A program made the translations under genes and the position numbers. Positions 1 to 11,511 of a stretch of DNA of 64,000 bases are shown piece by piece; position 1 is the stretch's first letter; each line of letters starts with the position of its first letter. The stretch covers positions 1 to 64,000 of the forward strand of contig NZ_JAVHZV010000004.1 in NCBI RefSeq assembly GCF_031119625.1. Reading direction: 5' to 3'. The DNA comes from Pseudomonas sp. G34. GTDB lineage: Bacteria > Pseudomonadota > Gammaproteobacteria > Pseudomonadales > Pseudomonadaceae. The notes below the pieces were generated by a model. It ran no database searches. It had not been told where the DNA came from and saw only the letters and a program-made list of their open reading frames with translations.

Positions 1-110
1 AGTTATTCATGCACCACAGAGCCTCCCACAGGTTGTGGCCTTGATCAGGCGGCGGGTAAGGCATCGCTGCAATCGAGATACCGGCTTAGGCTTCAGCCCA
101 CCACTCAAGG

Positions 111-875
111 CTAACGTCCGTACACCAGCGGATAAGCCAAGGCGCCGATCACTTCATTGAGCAGCAAGGTGCTTTGCCAGAAGGCCTTGCCTTCCGGCAG
201 CCAGCCGCCCATGGGCCGACCATTGGGCACGCCGAGAAAGCCTACCGGCGCGGTCACCACCTCGAAGCCGGCCTGTTCGAAGCACCAGCGCGAACGGGGC
301 ATGTGCCAGGCCTGGGTCACCAGCAACACCCGGCGAATGCCTTCGGGCTTTAGCAGTGCAGCGGTCTCGGTGGCATTTTCCCAGGTGGTGCGGCTGCGTT
401 CTTCCTGCCAGCGCACGTCAACGCCCAGATCCTCGCGCAGCACCTCGGCCATCAGCGCCGCCTCGCTGGGTGGCCGGCCGAAATGCAGCCCGCCAGTGGT
501 CAGCACCGGCAGGCCGGTGGCCTTGGCCAGCCGCGCCGCATAGCGGGTCCGCTCCAGCGCCAGAGCACTGGGCTGCTCGCCGCCCCAGGCAGGGTCGTCC
601 GAGTCGCGGCCACCGCCGAGCACGACGATGACGTCGGCCTGCTGGGCCAGCGTGCTCCACTGCTGCTGGGCGATGGCTGGCTCGCGCTCTATCGCCCTGG
701 CCATCCACTCCACGGTCACCGGCAGGCTCATCAGCCACAGGCCACCGAGCCCGAGGCTGAAGCAGCACAGGGCCAGCCGCGGGAAACGGCGGCGCAGGAA
801 CCAGCCCAGGGCGATGAGCAACAACAGGATGCCGGGCGGCATGAAGAACTGCTTGAGCAGGTAACGCAACGGCAT
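111..875 (-). CDS. YdcF/DUF218-family envelope protein
   Basis: A 254-residue protein of the YdcF (DUF218, SanA/ElyC-like) family. Two hydrophobic segments lie in the first 65 residues (around FMPPGILLLLIALGWFL and LALCCFSLGLGGLWLM). A soluble DUF218 domain follows, beginning at the VIVVLGGG motif and ending in the conserved TQAWHMPRS block. Family members such as E. coli ElyC act at the inner membrane in envelope biogenesis; the substrate is unknown. The open frame runs further upstream, but I chose the ATG preceded by GGAGG at 7 bases, because the extra residues are Arg/Pro-rich and look non-coding. It lies about 70 bp downstream of a small gene on the same strand, with which it may be cotranscribed. 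Confidence 0.85.
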   Translation of the reverse strand: MPLRYLLKQFFMPPGILLLLIALGWFLRRRFPRLALCCFSLGLGGLWLMSLPVTVEWMARAIEREPAIAQQQWSTLAQQADVIVVLGGGRDSDDPAWGGEQPSALALERTRYAARLAKATGLPVLTTGGLHFGRPPSEAALMAEVLREDLGVDVRWQEERSRTTWENATETAALLKPEGIRRVLLVTQAWHMPRSRWCFEQAGFEVVTAPVGFLGVPNGRPMGGWLPEGKAFWQSTLLLNEVIGALAYPLVYGR

Positions 876-942
876 CGAGCACCTCCGCAAAGGGTCGAAG
901 CCTAGGGGCTCTCGAGGTTTGCGCGCAAGCCGCAGGGCAGGA

Positions 943-1269
943 TCAGTCTTTTTTCCGCGCGCCCACGGCAGAGCGACCTTGCCCTGGGCCGACGAAGGCG
1001 GGCTGACGCTGGAACGGCGGTGCCAGCCCAGGCGCCTGATACCAATCCGCGGCCGTGCCATGCCAGCCGCCCAGCCAGGCGCGGTCGCTGGCGAGGTAAG
1101 CGCTGATCAGCGCCAGCTCGTCCGGTGACAGGTCGCGCACATCCATCTCCACAGTGGGCTTGTCGGACAGCTGGGCCAGGTTGTCGGCCTCGCCCAGGGC
1201 TGTCGTCAGGCGTTGCAGCAACCGCCCGTAGGGGTCACTCGGGTTACCGGGAGTTCCATCAGCTTGCAT
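943..1269 (-). CDS. conserved hypothetical protein, possibly a zinc-ribbon-less DUF1451 relative
   Basis: A 108-residue soluble protein with no signal peptide. The start is set by GGAGG 8 bases before the ATG. The N-terminal half (DPYGRLLQRLTTAL, then LSPDELALISAYLASD) resembles the helical N-terminus of the YbeL/DUF1451 proteins that lie near leuS in many gammaproteobacteria. The paired-cysteine zinc ribbon that normally ends those proteins is absent, and the tail is instead Pro/Gly/Arg-rich. The relationship is an inference from a short stretch. It is transcribed divergently from leuS across a 179-bp gap. Confidence 0.6.
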   Translation of the reverse strand: MQADGTPGNPSDPYGRLLQRLTTALGEADNLAQLSDKPTVEMDVRDLSPDELALISAYLASDRAWLGGWHGTAADWYQAPGLAPPFQRQPAFVGPGQGRSAVGARKKD

Positions 1270-1370
1270 CGCACACCTCCAGCCAGGGCGCCTTTCACTG
1301 CAGCTTAGCCGCCACCCCGCGGCAGACCTGCCGCGACGACAAATGGCGCTGGCCGAGGCAGGCCGCGTAA

Positions 1371-4055
<2,685 letters not shown>

Positions 4056-4153
4056 GGCGACAGGGAACGGCTGGCCGCCCACCGCGGCCAGCATCCGGTC
4101 TAGAGTTTTCGGCCATGCCGGCCAGCGGAGCCGGCAGGACAAGGGGATACGAG

Positions 4154-4759
4154 ATGATCAAGCGCAATCTGTTGGTAATCGGCCTGGCTGGCCTGCTCGG
4201 CGCGTGCGGCTTCCAGCTGCGTGGCACCGGCGACGTGCAGTTCGCCCTCAAGGAGCTCGACGTCAGCGCACGCGACACCTACGGCGACACCGTGCGTGAC
4301 GTCAAGGACGTGCTGGAGAACAACGGCGTTCGCGTGTTCCCGGGCGCCGCCTACAAGCTGTACCTGGCCGGCGAGCAGGAAAGCCAGCGTTCGGCCAGTT
4401 ACACCAGCTCGGCACGCAGCGTCGAATACGAGCGCACCATGAGCCTGGATTACGAGATCCGCGGGGCCAAGAACCTGCTGCTGCTGAGCAACAAGCTCGA
4501 AGTGCAGAGCTACTACGTGCAGGACTCCAACAACCTGATCGGCAACGACCAGCAGGCCGCCCAGCTGCGCACCGAAATGCGCCGCGACCTGGTGCAGCAA
4601 CTGGCCCAGCGCCTGCAACAGATCACCCCGGCGCAACTGGACGAACTGCAGCAGACCGCCGAAGCCAAGGCCAAGGCCGAAGCCGATGCCCTGGAAGCGG
4701 CGCGCCAGCGCGAAGCGGCGCAGCCGCAGCAATCGCCCATCGAACTACCGGCGCAGTAA
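4154..4759 (+). CDS. lptE: LPS assembly lipoprotein LptE
   Basis: A 201-residue outer membrane lipoprotein. It has a lipoprotein signal peptide with lipobox LLGAC, so Cys18 would be the acylated N-terminus. The mature start GFQLRGTG is the LptE family signature. LptE plugs the LptD barrel and helps insert lipopolysaccharide into the outer leaflet. The last 45 residues are an Ala/Gln/Glu-rich tail ([19 protein letters not shown]), longer than in E. coli LptE but usual in pseudomonads. The start ATG follows AAGGGG. Gene order leuS-lptE-holA supports the call. Confidence 0.97.
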   Translation: MIKRNLLVIGLAGLLGACGFQLRGTGDVQFALKELDVSARDTYGDTVRDVKDVLENNGVRVFPGAAYKLYLAGEQESQRSASYTSSARSVEYERTMSLDYEIRGAKNLLLLSNKLEVQSYYVQDSNNLIGNDQQAAQLRTEMRRDLVQQLAQRLQQITPAQLDELQQTAEAKAKAEADALEAARQREAAQPQQSPIELPAQ

Positions 4760-4830
4760 CCCGCTCACGGTTGCGTACGTCGGTTTGATGCGATGGCAGC
4801 ATGGGAGCATAAGCGACCATTAGGCCCTAT

Positions 4831-4882
4831 CTGTGGGAGCGCGCCATGCGCGCGAAATCGCGGGCATGGCCCGCTCCCACAG
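4831..4882. repeat. REP palindrome, copy 1
   Basis: A 52-bp imperfect palindrome in the lptE-holA gap. It begins CTGTGGGAGC and ends GCTCCCACAG, with inner arms GCGCGCCATG and GGGCATGGCC around GAAATCGC. This is the usual Pseudomonas GTGGGAGC repetitive extragenic palindrome. A second copy near 20.8 kb has the same sequence in the opposite orientation, apart from two extra bases in the loop. Confidence 0.85.
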
Positions 4883-4984
4883 GTTATTGCACCGACGGCC
4901 GCTACCGCCTCACCGCCATCTGATCGCACATCAGGCGCAAAGCTGGCAGGGCCTTTTCTTCAGCCCATCGGGTTTAGATAATTC

Positions 4985-6019
4985 ATGAAACTCGCTCCCG
5001 CCCAACTCGGCAAACACCTGCAAGGCGCGCTCGCCCCGGTTTACGTGGTGTGCGGCGACGAAGCGCTGCTGTGCCAGGAAGCCACCGACGCCATCCGCAG
5101 CGCCAGCCGCGCCCAGGGTTTCACCGAGCGCGAAGTGTTTCACGCCGAAGCCAATTTCGACTGGGGCATGCTCTACGAGGCCGGCGCCAGCCTGTCGCTG
5201 TTCGCCGAGAAGCGCGTCATCGAGCTGCGTATTCCCAACGGCAAGCCGGGCGACAAGGGCGCCGCGGCGATTCTCGAATACCTCGGCCGCCCGCCGGAAG
5301 ACACCCTGCTGCTGATCAGCCTGCCCAAGCTCGACGGCAGTGCGCAGAAGACCAAGTGGGCCAAGGCGTTGATCGACGGTCCCCACTGCCAGTTCGTGCA
5401 GATCTGGCCGGTGGATGCCAACGGGCTGCCGCAGTGGATCCGTCAGCGCCTGGCGCAAGCCGGCATGAACGCCAGCGCCGAGGCCATCGACCTGATCGCC
5501 GCGCGCGTCGAAGGCAACCTGCTGGCGGCCGCCCAGGAAATCGAAAAGCTCAAGCTGCTCGCCGACGGCCAGCAGATCGATGCCGGCACCGTGCAGGCCG
5601 CCGTCGCCGACAGCGCCCGTTACGACGTGTTCGGCCTGATCGACGCCATCCTCAATGGCGAGGCCGCCCATGCCCTGCGCATGCTCGACGGGCTGCGTGG
5701 CGAGGGCCAGGAGTCGCTGTTCATCGTGGTGATGCTGGCCCGCGAGCTGCGCCAGCTGGCCAATATCGCCTACCAGCATGGCCAGGGCGTCCCCCTGGAC
5801 AAGGCCTTCGCCTCGGCGCGCCCGCCAGTCTGGGACAAGCGCCGCCCGCTGGTCAGCAAGGCCCTGCAGCGCCATACCCCGGCGCGCTGGAACGCTTTGC
5901 TGATGGATGCCCAGCAGATCGATGCCCAGGTCAAGGGTCAGGCACCGGGCGATCCCTGGGCCAGCCTGTCACGCCTGGTTCTGATGATGGCCGGGCAACG
6001 CCTGAAACTCGGCGCTTGA
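4985..6019 (+). CDS. holA: DNA polymerase III subunit delta
   Basis: A 344-residue HolA, the clamp-loader subunit that binds and opens the beta sliding clamp. The N-terminus MKLAPAQLGKHL then LAPVYVVCGDE is the expected fold start. The central domain (FEHRI-like region LLLISLPKLDG) and the C-terminal helical collar (PGDPWASLSRLVLMMAG) are present. Length matches the family. It follows lptE as in other pseudomonads, separated by a REP element. Loss should be lethal, so the frame is expected to be intact, and it is. Confidence 0.97.
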   Translation: MKLAPAQLGKHLQGALAPVYVVCGDEALLCQEATDAIRSASRAQGFTEREVFHAEANFDWGMLYEAGASLSLFAEKRVIELRIPNGKPGDKGAAAILEYLGRPPEDTLLLISLPKLDGSAQKTKWAKALIDGPHCQFVQIWPVDANGLPQWIRQRLAQAGMNASAEAIDLIAARVEGNLLAAAQEIEKLKLLADGQQIDAGTVQAAVADSARYDVFGLIDAILNGEAAHALRMLDGLRGEGQESLFIVVMLARELRQLANIAYQHGQGVPLDKAFASARPPVWDKRRPLVSKALQRHTPARWNALLMDAQQIDAQVKGQAPGDPWASLSRLVLMMAGQRLKLGA

Positions 6020-6022
6020 CGG

Positions 6023-6161
6023 GCCGTTGAAAAACGTAGGCGAGGCAGGCAGCGCAAGGCAAAAACAGACAAAAAGCGGAGTGTACGAGTAGTACATGAG
6101 CATTTGAGGCTGTTTTTAACGCTGCGATGGCAACGCAGCTAGTTTTTCCACAGCCTGTTAA
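6023..6161. repeat. dispersed repeat family A, copy 1
   Basis: Non-coding DNA directly after holA with nested inverted repeats. The outer arms are GTTGAAAAACGTA and TAGTTTTTCCACAG, and the inner arms are CAAAAACAGAC and the later GCTGTTTTTAACGC. A core reads AAGCGGAGTGTAC, a short spacer, then GTACATGAGCAT. The same core and arm order recurs after rlmA near 20.1 kb. It looks like a small non-autonomous mobile or REP-type element; no open frame was seen in it. Confidence 0.7.
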
Positions 6162-6249
6162 CGCCTACTTCGAATATGGACATTGCCTGCCCAGCGGCGC
6201 ATGATTTGCGCTGCTCGCTCTCCTTGCGAGCACTGATCGAGGATCTGCC

Positions 6250-6402
6250 ATGAGCAAGAAGAAGCGCCCCAACAAGGCCAAATCCATCATCGCCCAGCCG
6301 CTGTTCCGCTCACGCCAGGAACGCCCCGGCAAAGGAAAGGGCAGCTACAACCGCCAAGCCTCCCAGCAAAACTGGGAGGCTTGTTCATTTAAGGCGGCTT
6401 GA
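6250..6402 (+). CDS. arfA: alternative ribosome-rescue factor ArfA
   Basis: A 50-residue protein starting MSKKKRPNKAKSIIAQPLF, the ArfA signature. ArfA recruits release factor 2 to ribosomes stalled on non-stop mRNA and backs up trans-translation. The Lys/Arg-rich core is followed by GKGKGSYNRQ. A perfect 11-bp stem lies inside the last part of the frame, so the full-length message is expected to be cut or ended before the stop codon. In E. coli this makes arfA mRNA itself non-stop and limits ArfA to cells lacking tmRNA activity; the same control is inferred here. It precedes the MltB-like gene. Confidence 0.92.
   Translation: MSKKKRPNKAKSIIAQPLFRSRQERPGKGKGSYNRQASQQNWEACSFKAA
6356..6382 (+). 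terminator. hairpin inside the arfA reading frame
   Basis: A perfect 11-bp stem (AAGCCTCCCAG with CTGGGAGGCTT) around a CAAAA loop, followed by GTTCATTT. It lies 20 bases upstream of the arfA stop codon. Its position matches the RNase III or terminator hairpin that makes arfA mRNA non-stop in other bacteria. Confidence 0.85.
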
Positions 6403-6467
6403 AAACCTCGCCCAGCCCGCATTTCTGCTCATCCGTGCTAAGGTGGTCACCTGCAAAACGTGTTGAG

Positions 6468-7766
6468 ATGACCATGCCCAACCTGTTCATTCGCGGCCTG
6501 CCTGCCACCGCTGCGGCCAGCTTTCTGCTTTTGCTCACGGCTTGCGCCGATGCCCCTGCCCAGCCTCTGGCATCCACCAGCGGGCTACCGAGCACCACCT
6601 CCGCCCCTACTGCCCTTGGCCAGCCCGCCGAAGAGCAGCTGAGCTTCGAACAATGGCGCGACCTGTTGCGCAGCGACGCCATCGCTGCCGGCATCAGCCC
6701 GACCCTGTTCGACCGTGCCTTCGCCGGCGTGGTGCCGAACCCCGACGTGGTCAAGGCCGACAGCAGCCAACCCGAGTTCAGCCGCCCGGTATGGGAATAC
6801 CTCAAGGGTGCGGTGTCGCCGAGCCGGGTCGCCCGCGGGCGTATCCTGCTGACCCAGAACCGCGCCATGCTCAACCAGATCGAACAGCGCTACGGTGTCG
6901 ACGCCGAAACCCTGGTCGCCATCTGGGGCCTGGAGAGCAACTTCGGCAGCAATATCGGCAACCACAACGTGGTGCGCTCCCTGGCCACCCTGGCCTATGA
7001 AGGCCGTCGCCAGGCCTTCTGGCGCAGCCAGTTGCTGGCCGTGCTGCAGATTCTCCAGCATGGCGATATCGCGCCGGAGAGCCTGGTCGGCTCCTGGGCC
7101 GGCGCCATGGGCCAGACTCAGTTCATGCCCACCACCTACAACGAGCACGCCGTGGACTTCGACGGCGACGGCAAGCGCGACGTGTGGACCTCCACCGCCG
7201 ACGCCCTGGCCTCGGCTGCCCATTACCTGCAGGGCTCCAACTGGCAATTGCGCCAACCCTGGGGTTACGAAGTGCAACTGCCGCAAGGTTTCGATTACGC
7301 CCTGGCCGACCCGGAAGTACGCCGCAGCGTGGCGCAGTGGCGCGCCCTGGGCATCCACCCCGTGGGCCAGCCGCTGAGCACCCCAGGTGACGACGCCAGC
7401 GCGACCCTGCTGCTGCCTGCCGGGCATCGTGGGCCGGCGTTCCTGCTGTTCAGCAACTTCCGCAGTATCCTGCGCTACAACAATTCGACCTCCTATGCCC
7501 TGGCCATCGGCCTGCTGTCCGACAGCCTGCGCGGCGGCAACACCGTACAGGCCAGCTGGCCCGAAGGTGATCGCCAGCTGGGCCGCAGCGAACGCGTCGA
7601 GTTGCAGGAACGCCTGAATGCCCGCGGCTTCGACTCCGGCCACGCCGACGGCATCATCGGCGCCAATACCCGCAAGGCCATCCGCGCCTTCCAGCTGCAC
7701 CTGGGCTGGCCGGCGGACGGCTACCCGGATGCCAAGCTGCTCGAGCAGCTGCGCCAGCCACACTGA
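6468..7766 (+). CDS. MltB-family lytic murein transglycosylase, lipoprotein
   Basis: A 432-residue GH103 (MltB-type) lytic transglycosylase that cleaves the glycan strand of peptidoglycan to 1,6-anhydroMurNAc. The signal peptide ends in lipobox LLTAC, making Cys26 the lipidated residue. The catalytic glutamate is Glu156 in IWGLESNFGS, followed by GAMGQTQFMP, both family hallmarks. A C-terminal PG_binding_1 domain (LQERLNARGFDSG then IRAFQLHLGW) is present. Two in-frame ATGs lie 6 bases apart with only weak Shine-Dalgarno support; I used the first. A hairpin terminator follows the stop codon. Confidence 0.93.
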   Translation: MTMPNLFIRGLPATAAASFLLLLTACADAPAQPLASTSGLPSTTSAPTALGQPAEEQLSFEQWRDLLRSDAIAAGISPTLFDRAFAGVVPNPDVVKADSSQPEFSRPVWEYLKGAVSPSRVARGRILLTQNRAMLNQIEQRYGVDAETLVAIWGLESNFGSNIGNHNVVRSLATLAYEGRRQAFWRSQLLAVLQILQHGDIAPESLVGSWAGAMGQTQFMPTTYNEHAVDFDGDGKRDVWTSTADALASAAHYLQGSNWQLRQPWGYEVQLPQGFDYALADPEVRRSVAQWRALGIHPVGQPLSTPGDDASATLLLPAGHRGPAFLLFSNFRSILRYNNSTSYALAIGLLSDSLRGGNTVQASWPEGDRQLGRSERVELQERLNARGFDSGHADGIIGANTRKAIRAFQLHLGWPADGYPDAKLLEQLRQPH

Positions 7767-7773
7767 CCCTGCC

Positions 7774-7797
7774 GCGTGGTAGCGACCGCTACCACGC
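7774..7797 (+). terminator. hairpin after the MltB-like gene
   Basis: Perfect arms GCGTGGTAGCG and CGCTACCACGC lie 8 bp after the stop codon, followed by ATTCTTGATGTTT. The T-run is interrupted, so termination strength is uncertain. Confidence 0.6.
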
Positions 7798-7924
7798 ATT
7801 CTTGATGTTTGCGATTCGCCCGTTCCTGGGCGACTCTGTAGCAGGCACTCCCTGTGATCCAGGGTGTGCCTGACTGCTCGCCTGCCGTGATCCGGCGCGA
7901 GCCAACGACAACAGAGAGGTCGCT

Positions 7925-9076
7925 ATGCACGACATCGAGCTGAACGAAGAACAACGCATGATCCGCGAGTGCACCCGGCAGTTCGCCCGGCGCGCCATCG
8001 CGCCCCACGCCCAGGAGTGGGAAAAGGCTGGCTGGATAGACGATGCGGCGGTCGCCCAGATGGGCGAGATGGGTCTCTTGGGCATGATCGTGCCGGATAC
8101 CTGGGGCGGCAGCTACCTCGATTACGTGGCCTATGCCCTGGCCGTGGAAGAAGTCTCCGCCGCCGATGCCGCCACCGGCACCCTGATGAGCGTACATAAC
8201 TCGGTGGGCTGCGGGCCGCTGCTCAACTACGGCAGCAATGAGCAGAAAGGCGAATGGCTGGCGCGCCTGGCCAGCGGCGCAGTGATCGGCTGCTTTTGCC
8301 TGACCGAGCCCCAGGCCGGCTCCGAGGCCCACAACCTGCGCACCCGTGCCGAACTGCGTGATGGCCGCTGGGTGCTCAATGGCGCCAAGCAATTCGTCAG
8401 CAACGGCCGCCGTGCCGGCCTGGCCATCGTCTTCGCGGTGACCGATGCCGCGCTTGGCAAAAAGGGTATTTCCGCCTTCCTGGTGCCCACCAATACCCCC
8501 GGTTTTCGCATCGAGCGCAGTGAGCACAAGATGGGTATCCGCGCGTCGGACACCTGCGCCATCACCCTGGACGACTGCAGCGTTCCCGCCGCCAACCTGC
8601 TTGGCGAACGCGGCAAGGGCCTGAGCATCGCCCTGTCCAACCTCGAGGGCGGGCGTATCGGCATCGCCGCCCAGGCGGTTGGTATCGCCCGTGCGGCCTT
8701 CGAGGCCGCCCTGCTCTACTCCCGTGAGCGCGTGCAATTCGACAAGCCCATTGGCGAGCACCAGAGCATCGCCAACCTGCTGGCCGACATGCATACCCAG
8801 ATCAACGCCGCCCGCCTGCTGACCCTGCACGCCGCACGGCTGCGCAGCGCCGGCGAGCCGTGTTTGTCCGAGGCCTCGCAAGCCAAGCTGTTCGCCTCGG
8901 AAATGGCCGAGCGGGTGTGCTCCAAGGCCCTGCAGATACACGGCGGCTACGGCTATCTGGAGGACTTCCCGGTGCAGCGCTATTACCGCGATGCGCGCAT
9001 CACCCAGATCTACGAAGGCGCCAGCGAGATCCAGCGCCTGCTGATCGCCCGAGAGCTCAAGCACTACGCGCTCTAA
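7925..9076 (+). CDS. acyl-CoA dehydrogenase (short/branched-chain type)
   Basis: A 383-residue FAD-dependent acyl-CoA dehydrogenase that introduces the alpha-beta double bond in acyl-CoA thioesters and passes electrons to ETF. The FAD/substrate motif [11 protein letters not shown] and the C-terminal [23 protein letters not shown] block are present. The catalytic base is Glu364 in [10 protein letters not shown], the position used by short- and branched-chain members such as isobutyryl-CoA dehydrogenase. The start ATG follows AGAGAGG. It stands alone, flanked by unrelated genes and a repeat element, so chain-length preference cannot be read from context. Confidence 0.93.
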   Translation: MHDIELNEEQRMIRECTRQFARRAIAPHAQEWEKAGWIDDAAVAQMGEMGLLGMIVPDTWGGSYLDYVAYALAVEEVSAADAATGTLMSVHNSVGCGPLLNYGSNEQKGEWLARLASGAVIGCFCLTEPQAGSEAHNLRTRAELRDGRWVLNGAKQFVSNGRRAGLAIVFAVTDAALGKKGISAFLVPTNTPGFRIERSEHKMGIRASDTCAITLDDCSVPAANLLGERGKGLSIALSNLEGGRIGIAAQAVGIARAAFEAALLYSRERVQFDKPIGEHQSIANLLADMHTQINAARLLTLHAARLRSAGEPCLSEASQAKLFASEMAERVCSKALQIHGGYGYLEDFPVQRYYRDARITQIYEGASEIQRLLIARELKHYAL

Positions 9077-9079
9077 GAT

Positions 9080-9287
9080 CCTGTTCACGATCTTTATGGG
9101 CATGACGCGGCAGCTACAAGGCAAGAGCGGACGTTCCCAGCGTAGGGTGGACAACGCTCTTTTTGTCCACCATTGCGCTCGCAGAGCGGTGGACGGATCG
9201 GGCCGCGTAGGTGAAGCGTCGTCCACCCTACGAAAGGCCGCTTCCGCCACTTAGTTGCCAAAATCGACGAACAAGCTCATGAACAGC
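9080..9287. repeat. composite palindromic repeat, family B copy 1
   Basis: A non-coding unit bounded by CCTGTTCACGAT on the left and the inverted TCATGAACAG on the right. Inside, a 92-bp element (9141-9232) has inverted ends CGTAGGGTGGAC and GTCCACCCTACG. The 92-bp element recurs at 21002-21093 in the opposite orientation with few differences. The segment GCTACAAGGCA.GAGCGGA also recurs there. No coding frame is apparent. Confidence 0.8.
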
Positions 9288-9302
9288 CTCTAAGCACTTT
9301 CA

Positions 9303-10943
9303 CTAGCCCTTGAGCAGCCGCGCCTCGGCGTTATCCAGATCACGGAGGATGTCGGCCAGCATGTCGTCGTCCAGCTGGTTGTCCTTGCGCATCCGATACA
9401 GCTCCAGGCGCTGCGTACGCAGTGCCTGGAGGCGCATGCGGTATTCCAGCTGGTCGGCCTGGCGCTGATAGTCGCGCGACTCTTCGGCACGGCGCGTGCG
9501 GGTACGCTCGAGCAGGTCGCGGTATTCGCTCATCAGCTTGGCGCGGATCTCGGCCGTGGCAATCGCGCTATCGGTATCGGTGGCCTTTTCCTCATCGTTC
9601 TCCAGGCAGCGGATAGCCGCCTCCAGCACCTGCGCCCGATGGCGATTGAGCTCGGCCTCCTGCAGCGCCACGTTGTCCTGCGGCAGCAAGGGCAGCAGCC
9701 TGGGCAGCAGCACGCTGGCGACCAGCAGCGACACCAGGATCACCCCGGCGGCGATAAGGATCAGCAGATCGCGCTCGGGAAACGCCTGGCCGTTATTGAG
9801 CAGCAACGGCAGCGACATCACGCCGGCCAGGGTCACCGCACCACGCACGCCACCGATCGTCAGCACCGCGGTCAGGGCGATGCGCGACTGCCCGGCGAAG
9901 CGCGTCGACTTGCCGCGCCAGCGCCGCACCATCCCCGAGGTACGCCAGTAGCAATACACCCAGACGAAGCGCAGCAGCATCAACACGGCGTAGATCGCCA
10001 GCACGTAGCCCAGCGCCGGCAGCAACAGCTGCCAGCTATCGAGGCTCTCGCCCATCACCGCCTTGATGATGTCCGGCAGCTGCAAACCCAGCAGCAGGAA
10101 GATCAGGCCATTGAAGGTGAATTCGAGCATCGCCCACACGCCCCGGTTGAGCAGCCGTGTGGTGGTCTGCCGCGGCAGCAGGTCGAGGCGGCTCTGCATC
10201 ATGCCGGCGGCCACCGCCGAGAGAATGCCGGACAAGCCCAGGTGCTCGGCCGCCACATAGGCGGCGAACGGCAGCAACAACATCAGCAATACATGGGGCG
10301 CCGGCTCCTCCCAACCACGACCGATCATCCAGGCGCGCATGCGCCCGAGCAGATAGCTCAGCGCCACGCCGATGGCCAGGCCACCAACGGCCACCAGCAC
10401 GAACTGCAGGCTGGCATCGGCGAAGGAAAACATGCCGGTCAGGGTCGCCGCCACGGCGAACTTGAACGCTACCAGGCCCGAGGCATCGTTCATCAATGCC
10501 TCGCCCTGCAGCAGGCTGTTCAGGGTATTGGGCAGGCGCCCGTGGGTGATCGCCGCCACCGCCACCGCGTCGGTCGGCGACAGCACGGCAGCCAGGGCGA
10601 AGCAGGCAGCCAGGGGCACCCCGGGCAATAACCAGTGAATGAAATATCCGGCACCCAGAATCGTGACGAACACCAGGACGAACGCCAGAAACAGGATCGG
10701 CGTGCGCAGCTTGCGAAATTGCCCCTTGGGCATGCGCCACCCATCGACGAACAGCAGCGGCGGGATGAACAGCAGCAGGAACAGTTCAGGGTCGAGCCGC
10801 ACGTGCAGGCCCAGCACCGGAATCGCCAGCAGCGCGCCGATCAGAATCTGCAGGAGGGGCAATGGCAAGGGGATGAACTGCGCGCCGATGCGCGTGCCAC
10901 TGACCACCAGCAACATGGTCAGGATGGTGTAGAGAAGCTGCAT
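9303..10943 (-). CDS. CPA1-family Na+/H+ antiporter
   Basis: A 546-residue cation:proton antiporter of the CPA1 (NhaP/YjcE) family in the inner membrane. About twelve hydrophobic segments occupy residues 1-415, starting MQLLYTILTMLLVVSG. The ion-binding region ALAAVLSPTDAVAVA holds the paired-acid type motif of CPA1 exchangers, and GEALMNDASGLVAFK is the next conserved block. The C-terminal 130 residues are a charged cytoplasmic tail rich in Arg, Glu and Gln, predicted coiled coil. It would exchange Na+ or K+ for protons to control pH or salt. It is monocistronic, facing the acyl-CoA dehydrogenase across a repeat. Confidence 0.93.
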   Translation of the reverse strand: MQLLYTILTMLLVVSGTRIGAQFIPLPLPLLQILIGALLAIPVLGLHVRLDPELFLLLFIPPLLFVDGWRMPKGQFRKLRTPILFLAFVLVFVTILGAGYFIHWLLPGVPLAACFALAAVLSPTDAVAVAAITHGRLPNTLNSLLQGEALMNDASGLVAFKFAVAATLTGMFSFADASLQFVLVAVGGLAIGVALSYLLGRMRAWMIGRGWEEPAPHVLLMLLLPFAAYVAAEHLGLSGILSAVAAGMMQSRLDLLPRQTTTRLLNRGVWAMLEFTFNGLIFLLLGLQLPDIIKAVMGESLDSWQLLLPALGYVLAIYAVLMLLRFVWVYCYWRTSGMVRRWRGKSTRFAGQSRIALTAVLTIGGVRGAVTLAGVMSLPLLLNNGQAFPERDLLILIAAGVILVSLLVASVLLPRLLPLLPQDNVALQEAELNRHRAQVLEAAIRCLENDEEKATDTDSAIATAEIRAKLMSEYRDLLERTRTRRAEESRDYQRQADQLEYRMRLQALRTQRLELYRMRKDNQLDDDMLADILRDLDNAEARLLKG

Positions 10944-11126
10944 GGGGGGAAGATCCTTACAAGAACGGCCGCACGCCTGGCGAGGGCGCAGCCATTCTAA
11001 CGCCAGACCCTACGCACAGTGCAGGCGGATGCGCCGCAAGCCGAATCGTCGTGGCATAATCACAGGCTTCGGCATTCACAAGCATGCAGGAAGATTCGAC
11101 GAGTGGAATCTTCCAGAGGTAGACCA

Positions 11127-11474
11127 ATGAGTTACGTGCTTTACGGGATCAAGGCCTGCGACACCATGAAGAAGGCCCGTACCTGGCTCGACGAGCAAGG
11201 TATCGCTTACCAGTTTCACGACTACAAGACCGCCGGCATCGACCGCGGCAACCTGCAAAAATGGTGTGACGAACACGGCTGGGAAACCATCCTCAATCGT
11301 GCCGGCACCACGTTCCGCAAGCTCGACGACGCCCAGAAAAGCGATCTCGACCAGGCCAAAGCCATCGAACTGATGCTGGCCCAGCCGTCGATGATCAAGC
11401 GTCCGGTGCTGGATCTCGGCAGCCGCACGCTGGTCGGTTTCAAACCCGAGCGTTACGCCACCGAAGTGGCCTGA
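11127..11474 (+). CDS. ArsC-family reductase (YffB/Spx-like)
   Basis: A 115-residue thioredoxin-fold protein of the ArsC/YffB group. It begins MSYVLYGIKACDTMKKA with a single cysteine at position 11 in the active-site loop, and ends with the family block RPVLDLGSRTLVGFKPERY. YffB proteins are thought to be glutathione-dependent thiol reductases rather than true arsenate reductases; function is not settled. The chosen ATG follows AGAGG; the frame stays open upstream without a better start. It lies just before dapD on the same strand, the arrangement seen in other Pseudomonas genomes. Confidence 0.92.
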   Translation: MSYVLYGIKACDTMKKARTWLDEQGIAYQFHDYKTAGIDRGNLQKWCDEHGWETILNRAGTTFRKLDDAQKSDLDQAKAIELMLAQPSMIKRPVLDLGSRTLVGFKPERYATEVA

Positions 11475-11511
11475 TATCGCCCTCAATCGAATTCGCTGCA
11501 AGGAAAAGCTC

